From contig JBNKRZ010000005.1 in assembly GCA_050297015.1 (NCBI GenBank), forward strand, positions 186,001-250,000: a stretch of DNA of 64,000 bases, read 5' to 3'. The stretch comes from JACKJA01 sp050297015. GTDB taxonomy: Bacteria; Pseudomonadota; Alphaproteobacteria; Micavibrionales; Micavibrionaceae. The notes beneath the pieces are model-generated. The model saw only the letters and a list, made by a program, of their open reading frames with translations. It did not search any database and had not been told where the DNA came from. A program made the translations under genes and the position numbers. Of the stretch, positions 59,269 to 64,000 are shown piece after piece. Position 1 is the first letter of the stretch, and each line of letters opens with the position of its first letter.

Positions 59269-60102
59269 GTGCGGCCTGATAATCTGAAAACGCAAGCCTT
59301 TACCGGCCTTAGAGGCACCGTTGCCTCTTTTGTCGAAAACAAACGCTTTACCGGTTTTATTACGATTTTGATTTTGCTCAACGCTGCGATTCTGGGCATG
59401 GAAACCGATGAGGGCGTGAGGGCGCAGTACGGAGAAATTCTGCAAGGGACCGATCATGTGATCTTAGGCGTGTTTGTGCTGGAATTACTGTTGAAGATGT
59501 TTGTTTACCGTCTGTCTTTTTTCCGGGCGGGCTGGAATGTTTTTGATTTTGTGATTGTGGGAGTTTCTCTGGTCCCGGCTTCGGCGGGCCTTTCAATTAT
59601 GCGGGCTTTGCGGATTTTCCGGGTTTTGCGCCTTGTGTCCGTCGTCCCGCAGATGCGCCGGGTAATTTCGGCCCTGTTGGTTTCTATCCCCGGTATGGCC
59701 TCGATTGTTGGTGTTTTGCTGATTATTTTCTATGTCTCGGCGGTTCTCGCTACGCAGCTCTTTGGCAGTTATCCCGATCCGCAGATGCAAACGCTGTTCG
59801 GTTCGATTGGCGCCTCGATGTATACGCTGTTCCAGATTATGACGCTGGAGGGCTGGGCCGAAAATGTCGCGAACCCGACGATCGCCTTGTTTCCGTGGTC
59901 GTGGCTTTTCTTTGTGCCCTTTATCATTATCACCAGCTTTGCTGTTTTGAACCTGTTTATCGGGATCATTGTCGATGCAATGCAGATCGTGCAGGAAAAA
60001 GATCTTGCCGAGGAAGAAGCTACGATTATTGATGAAATTACCCATTTGCGTGAAGAAATTATGGCTTTGCGGCGTGATGTGCAGAAGCAAAAAGGGGATT
60101 GA
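59269..60102 (+). CDS. Voltage-gated cation channel, single-domain (NaChBac-like) with TLEGWAE filter
   Basis: 277 residues from a GTG at 59269; a TTG at 59203 lies within a repeat and would add an atypical basic leader. Six membrane segments: the S4 has Arg at every third place (RALRIFRVLRLVSVVPQMRR) and the pore has the filter TLEGWAE (codons 59842-59862), with NLFIGIIVDAM in S6 and a C-terminal coiled coil rich in Glu (EKDLAEEEATIIDEITHLREE). Sodium-selective relatives have TLESW. A tetramer of such subunits makes a channel. The ribosome-binding site is weak. Confidence 0.85.
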   Translation: MRPDNLKTQAFTGLRGTVASFVENKRFTGFITILILLNAAILGMETDEGVRAQYGEILQGTDHVILGVFVLELLLKMFVYRLSFFRAGWNVFDFVIVGVSLVPASAGLSIMRALRIFRVLRLVSVVPQMRRVISALLVSIPGMASIVGVLLIIFYVSAVLATQLFGSYPDPQMQTLFGSIGASMYTLFQIMTLEGWAENVANPTIALFPWSWLFFVPFIIITSFAVLNLFIGIIVDAMQIVQEKDLAEEEATIIDEITHLREEIMALRRDVQKQKGD

Positions 60103-60104
60103 TC

Positions 60105-60887
60105 TTGCCCTCTGTTCGGTTTTTTTTGTTGGTTTTTTTGTCTCTATGGGATTTTGTAACCCCGGCATTTGCGCAGGAAGACTCTGCGCCCTCTCTTAAA
60201 GCACAGCCCGTTGCGGTGGTTGAAAAGAAAACCGTGCCGGAAGAGCGCCCGCCGGTGGTGCTGGAGCTGTTTTCATCGCAGGCGTGCGTTTTTTGTCCCG
60301 AAGCCGACCGCTTTTTCGGAGAATTAGTGCAGGACGAGCACATCATCGGGCTGGCGTGCCATGTCGATTATTTTGATGTTAAGGACGGCGCGCTTTCAAA
60401 GCCCTTTTGTACGGACCGGCAAAGTTGGTATATGAAGACTTTGGGCGCCGGGCCTAATTATACGCCGCAGCTCGTTGTGAACGGTCACGCCGATGTTGTT
60501 GGTTACAAGCTGGAAGCGATTATTGAAGCTGTAAAGCGGGAAGAGGAATCTGCCCCTGTGCGCTTGACGGTCGTGCGGGAAGAAGATGCCGGGGTTTTTC
60601 GTGTTTTGTTGCCGGAACAGGATCCTTTGCCGGTAAGTCCCTTAAAGCTGTGGCTAGCGGTCTATGACAAGCCGCATCATTTGAGTGTTGCGGAGGGCCG
60701 GAACAAGGGGAAGGCCATGGTTTATTACAAGATCGTAAGCGCCGTGCAGGATTTGGGTGAATGGGACGGACAGGAAGGTAAAAAGATTGTTTCTCCCGGT
60801 TTGACCGATCAGAACGGCGGCTTTGTCTTGATTGCGCAAGATGCTGAAAAAGGCACCATTGTCGCTGTGGCGGATTACAGTCTTTAG
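60105..60887 (+). CDS. Exported DUF1223 thioredoxin-like protein
   Basis: 260 residues. A TTG at 60105 is the likely start, with AAAAGGGG 7 nt upstream; there is no ATG. Signal peptide to PAFAQ, then VVLELFSSQACVFCPEADRFFGEL, a CxxC (Cys-Val-Phe-Cys) on a thioredoxin-type fold, and a second block GAGPNYTPQLVVNGHADVVG. DUF1223 proteins are periplasmic and uncharacterised. It starts 2 bp after the channel stop and is probably translated with it. Confidence 0.8.
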   Translation: MPSVRFFLLVFLSLWDFVTPAFAQEDSAPSLKAQPVAVVEKKTVPEERPPVVLELFSSQACVFCPEADRFFGELVQDEHIIGLACHVDYFDVKDGALSKPFCTDRQSWYMKTLGAGPNYTPQLVVNGHADVVGYKLEAIIEAVKREEESAPVRLTVVREEDAGVFRVLLPEQDPLPVSPLKLWLAVYDKPHHLSVAEGRNKGKAMVYYKIVSAVQDLGEWDGQEGKKIVSPGLTDQNGGFVLIAQDAEKGTIVAVADYSL

Positions 60888-60891
60888 TGCG

Positions 60892-63696
60892 TTAATGCGC
60901 TTGCGCCCAGTTTTGGCTGGACCCGGCTTCGGCCTCCAGCGGCACGCCGACGGTGGCCGTGGCTTCCATGACCTCTTTGACCAGCGCGGCGGTTTGTTCA
61001 AGCTCTGCGGTTGGGACTTCCAAAATTAATTCATCATGGACCTGCAATAACATCCGTGCGCTTAAACCCGCCTCTTTCAAGGCCGCGGGCATTTTGGCCA
61101 TTGCCAGTTTCATGATGTCGGCGGCGGTGCCCTGCAGCGGCGCATTGATCGCTTGGCGTTCGGCGGCGGCGCGTATGGCGCCGTTTTTGTCGTTAATGCC
61201 GCGGATCACACATTTGCGGCCATAAAGCGTGCGGACGAAACCATCCCGGCGGGCTTCGTCCTTGGCGGCTTCCATAAAGTCCTGAATTTCACTGAATTTC
61301 GACAGATAAGTGCGGATGAAATCGTTAGCGTCGGCGGGATCGCAGCCAAGCTGTTTGGCCAGCCCCCAGCCGGAAATGCCGTAGATAATCCCGAAATTGA
61401 CGGCCTTGGCTTGGCGGCGCAGCTCCGGTGTCACCTCTTCCAGCGGGACGCCAAACACGCGGGAAGCGGTCAAGGCGTGAATATCGACATGGTTTTGGAA
61501 CGCGTCTTTGAGCGCTTCGACCTTCGCCAGCGCGGCGGCCAGCCGCAGCTCGACCTGGCTGTAATCGACAGAGAGCAAAACGTGTCCTTCATCGGCAATA
61601 AAAGCTTCTCGGATCTTGCGGCCCTCTTCGGTGCGGATGGGGATGTTTTGCAGGTTCGGATCGGATGAGGCCAGCCGCCCGGTATTGGTTCCGGTCAGGT
61701 GGAAGGATGTGTGAATGCGCCCGGTCTTGGGATTGATCTGCTCCGGCAGGGCGTCGGTATAGGTGCTTTTGAGCTTGGAAAGTTGGCGCCAGTCGAGGAT
61801 TTTCTCCACGATCTCATGGCCTTGCAGGGCCAGTTTTTCGAGGATGCTGGCGTTGGTTGACCATGCGCCGGTCTTGGTTTTCTTACCGCCGTCAAGCCCC
61901 ATTTCACCGAACAGAACTTCGCCGACTTGCGCAGGGGAGCCGACATTAAACGGATGCCCGGCCAGCTTGTAAATCTCTTCTTCCCGCTCGGTCAGGCGCT
62001 TGCCGAAATCAGTTGATAGCGCTTTGAGTTTTGCCGGATCGACCTTGATTCCGGTCATCTCCATATCGGCAATGACGGGGATGAGCGGGCGTTCGATATC
62101 CTCATAAACCACGGCCATTTTTTCCTGTGCCACGCGGGGTTTTAAGATATGCCATAGGCGCAGCGTGATTTCCGCATCTTCGGCGGCGTAGTCGAGTGCC
62201 TTGTCCAGCGGGACTTGCGCAAAGCTGATCTGATTTTTCCCCTTGCCGCAGACCTCTTCATATTTGATGGTCGTATGGCCGCAGAGAAGTTCGGAAAGTT
62301 CATCCATCTTGTGACTATGGGATGAACCGTCCAGAACGTAAGACAGCAGAAGCGTATCGTCACAAGGCGCGGGGCGGATGCCGTGCGCGGCAAACATCTG
62401 GAAGTCGTACTTCATATTGTGCCCGATTTTGAGCACGCTTTCATCCTCCAGCAGCGGTTTGAGGAGCTTGATGACGGTGGTGAGGGGAAGCTGCTTAACA
62501 TCATCCGTCGGGGCAGGGGCGGGATCGCCAAACAAATCACCGGATGATTCAATTTTCTCGCCGTGCCCCACCGGAATATAGGCCGCTTGCCCGATCGTGT
62601 GGGAAAGGGAAATCCCGACCAGTTCGGCTTTGGCGGGGGTTAGCCCTGTGGTTTCCGTATCAACGGCCAGCACGCCCGTCTTATACGCGGCGGCGATCCA
62701 GTCTTTCAGGGTCGCTTCATCGGTGATGAGGGTGTATTGGTTATTCTTGGCGGGCGGGAGTTTTTTTCTGTCATCTTGAGCCGTAGGCGAAGGATCTGAA
62801 GACTCTTCGCTAGCGCTCAGAGTGACAGCTCCAGAATTTTCCAGCCGTGCCAGAAGAGATTTGAATCCCATGCGGCGGGCGAATTCTGCCAGTTTCGGCG
62901 TATGCGGATCGCGGGCTTTAAGGTCGTCCAAGGCGAGCGGCACGGGCGCGTCTTGCGCCAGCCGGACGAGCTGTTGTGAAATGCGGGCCATTTCGGCATT
63001 CTCGATCAGCTTTTCCCGGCGCTTGGGCTGTTTGATTTCCTCGGCGCGGGAAAGCAGGCCCTCAAGGTCGCCGTAGGTGTTAATCAGCTCTGCCGCCGTT
63101 TTTATGCCGATGCCGGGCACGCCGGGTACGTTGTCGGTCGAATCCCCAGCGAGTGCTTGTACATCCACGACGCGCTCCGGCCTGACACCGAATTTCTCAA
63201 CGACTTCGGCGGGCCCGATTTTCTTTTGCTTCATGGGGTCCAGCATGGAAACGCTCTCATCGACGAGCTGCATCAGGTCTTTGTCGGAGGAAACAATCAC
63301 GACTTTCTTCCCGGCTTCCTTGGCGAGCCTTGCATAGGTCGCAATCAGGTCGTCGGCTTCATAGCCTTCCATTTCAATAGCCGGGATGTCGAACGCCTCC
63401 GTTGCCTCCCGAATCAGGGGAAATTGCGGGATCAAATCCTCCGGCGCATCCGGGCGGTGCGCTTTGTAGTCCGGGTAGATATCGTTGCGGAAATTCTTGC
63501 GTGCGGCATCGAATACGACCGCAATCGCCGGGGCGTGTTCGTCGGTCAGCAGCTTCAAAAGCATATTGGTAAAGCCCAGCACCGCCCCAACGGGCACCCC
63601 TTCCGGGTTAGTGAGGTTTTGGGGCAGGGCGAAATAGGCCCGGAAAATATAGCCGGACCCGTCAACCAGATAAAGCGTATCATTGTTTGTTGTCAT
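60892..63696 (-). CDS. polA: DNA polymerase I
   Basis: 934 residues from the ATG at 63696. Domains: 5'-3' nuclease (LVDGSGYIFRAYFALP, GYEADDLIATYARLAK), 3'-5' exonuclease with intact motifs (VDTETTG, NMKYD, YAAEDAE) and the polymerase (LLSVDYSQVELRL, RRQAKAVNFGIIYG, QVHDELILEV). Residues about 297-315, VTLSASEESSDPSPTAQDD, come from a palindromic repeat (62768-62828) in the linker between the two nuclease domains. It repairs DNA and removes Okazaki primers. Confidence 0.96.
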   Translation of the reverse strand: MTTNNDTLYLVDGSGYIFRAYFALPQNLTNPEGVPVGAVLGFTNMLLKLLTDEHAPAIAVVFDAARKNFRNDIYPDYKAHRPDAPEDLIPQFPLIREATEAFDIPAIEMEGYEADDLIATYARLAKEAGKKVVIVSSDKDLMQLVDESVSMLDPMKQKKIGPAEVVEKFGVRPERVVDVQALAGDSTDNVPGVPGIGIKTAAELINTYGDLEGLLSRAEEIKQPKRREKLIENAEMARISQQLVRLAQDAPVPLALDDLKARDPHTPKLAEFARRMGFKSLLARLENSGAVTLSASEESSDPSPTAQDDRKKLPPAKNNQYTLITDEATLKDWIAAAYKTGVLAVDTETTGLTPAKAELVGISLSHTIGQAAYIPVGHGEKIESSGDLFGDPAPAPTDDVKQLPLTTVIKLLKPLLEDESVLKIGHNMKYDFQMFAAHGIRPAPCDDTLLLSYVLDGSSHSHKMDELSELLCGHTTIKYEEVCGKGKNQISFAQVPLDKALDYAAEDAEITLRLWHILKPRVAQEKMAVVYEDIERPLIPVIADMEMTGIKVDPAKLKALSTDFGKRLTEREEEIYKLAGHPFNVGSPAQVGEVLFGEMGLDGGKKTKTGAWSTNASILEKLALQGHEIVEKILDWRQLSKLKSTYTDALPEQINPKTGRIHTSFHLTGTNTGRLASSDPNLQNIPIRTEEGRKIREAFIADEGHVLLSVDYSQVELRLAAALAKVEALKDAFQNHVDIHALTASRVFGVPLEEVTPELRRQAKAVNFGIIYGISGWGLAKQLGCDPADANDFIRTYLSKFSEIQDFMEAAKDEARRDGFVRTLYGRKCVIRGINDKNGAIRAAAERQAINAPLQGTAADIMKLAMAKMPAALKEAGLSARMLLQVHDELILEVPTAELEQTAALVKEVMEATATVGVPLEAEAGSSQNWAQAH
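62768..62828. repeat. Palindromic repeat inserted in frame in polA
   Basis: 61 bp with ends CTGTCATCTTGAG and CTCAGAGTGACAG; the core GTAGGCGAAGGATCT matches the intergenic copy at 32907-32977. It is read on the minus strand as part of polA and adds about 20 residues without breaking the frame. Confidence 0.85.
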
Positions 63697-63725
63697 GAGG
63701 GGCAGGATGGCGCAGGATGGCAAGC

Positions 63726-64000
63726 ATGTCTACAGCTTTTCCTATCCTCTCTGTGATCCGTCCGCCTTTTTTATTGCTAACCCCGGCCTGTATTGCGGTG
63801 GGGGCGGGGATGGCCTATCGGCAAACCGGAGCACTGGACGGCGTTTTATTGTTCGTCGTTCTGGCGGGGGCGCTGTGCGCGCATGCCTCTGTGAATGCGT
63901 TTAATGAGTATTGCGATTTTAAAAATGGGCTGGATTTGAAAACAGTTAAAACGCCGTTTAGCGGCGGAAGCGGCGCGTTGCCCGCTCATCCAGAAGCGGC
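63726..64000 (+). CDS. UbiA-family prenyltransferase, partial
   Basis: About 91 residues to the window edge. It begins MSTAFPILSVIRPPFLLLTP, with a hydrophobic segment and then NAFNEYCDFKNGLD, the Asp-rich prenyl-diphosphate site of UbiA enzymes, followed by TVKTPFSGGSG. UbiA family members attach prenyl chains to aromatic or other acceptors. The acceptor is not evident from this fragment. It is divergent from polA with 29 bp between start codons. Confidence 0.75.
   Translation, partial: MSTAFPILSVIRPPFLLLTPACIAVGAGMAYRQTGALDGVLLFVVLAGALCAHASVNAFNEYCDFKNGLDLKTVKTPFSGGSGALPAHPEA

Overview
The window looks like a chromosomal segment of a moderate-GC alphaproteobacterium. The evidence is gene content and order: gcrA with GANTC sites in its promoter, a FYDLN-acid family protein, rpsF-rpsR-rplI followed by dnaB and alr, fabD-fabG-acpP-fabF-mltG, and rpoZ-relA-acpS-lepB-rnc-era. 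A chromosomal IcmB/DotO-type (type IVB secretion) ATPase among these housekeeping genes would fit a Micavibrio-like or Rhodospirillales-like lineage, but that placement is inference. I see no rRNA, tRNA, CRISPR array, transposase or prophage.

Layout. 0-13.6 kb: a partial small exported protein, a sulfotransferase, PhoH, a thiolase, FYDLN-acid protein and PrmA, a HAD phosphatase, GlmS, GlmU, a DUF3108 protein, a FemAB-like transferase, DapD, an HD protein resembling a small alarmone hydrolase, and an outer-membrane beta-barrel. 13.7-18.6 kb: an accessory block with a repeat-containing unknown protein, a small membrane-anchored protein and IcmB; the last two are bracketed by two related palindromic repeats. 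18.8-25.6 kb: PBP1A, MlaF, MlaE, Alr and DnaB. 25.7-32.7 kb: L9 (with a long acidic tail), S18 and S6 facing the fatty-acid synthesis operon, which ends in MltG. 33-42.4 kb: LeuA, a family-5 uracil-DNA glycosylase, RpoZ, RelA/SpoT, DUF2062 protein, AcpS, LepB, RNase III, Era and GcrA. 42.5-52.9 kb: an RND pump with its adaptor, an acyl-CoA ligase, a cyclic-nucleotide-binding protein, and pheS-pheT with a GNAT gene between them. 53-64 kb: a HAD protein, a DUF1566 protein, rpmI-rplT, an alpha/beta-hydrolase fold protein, an NCS1 permease, Gpt, a voltage-gated channel, a DUF1223 protein, PolA and a partial UbiA-family gene.

Most genes serve envelope building (GlmS, GlmU, DapD, Alr, PBP1A, MltG, FemAB-like, Mla), lipid synthesis, translation, and growth control by (p)ppGpp and GcrA.

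The unusual content is mainly repetitive DNA. At least two palindromic families are dispersed here. One copy lies in frame inside polA. There is also a 168-bp element with perfect 46-bp inverted arms directly upstream of the DUF1566 gene. Other points of interest are the TLEGWAE selectivity filter of the ion channel, the isolated IcmB operon, and an alpha/beta hydrolase with glycine at the nucleophile position.
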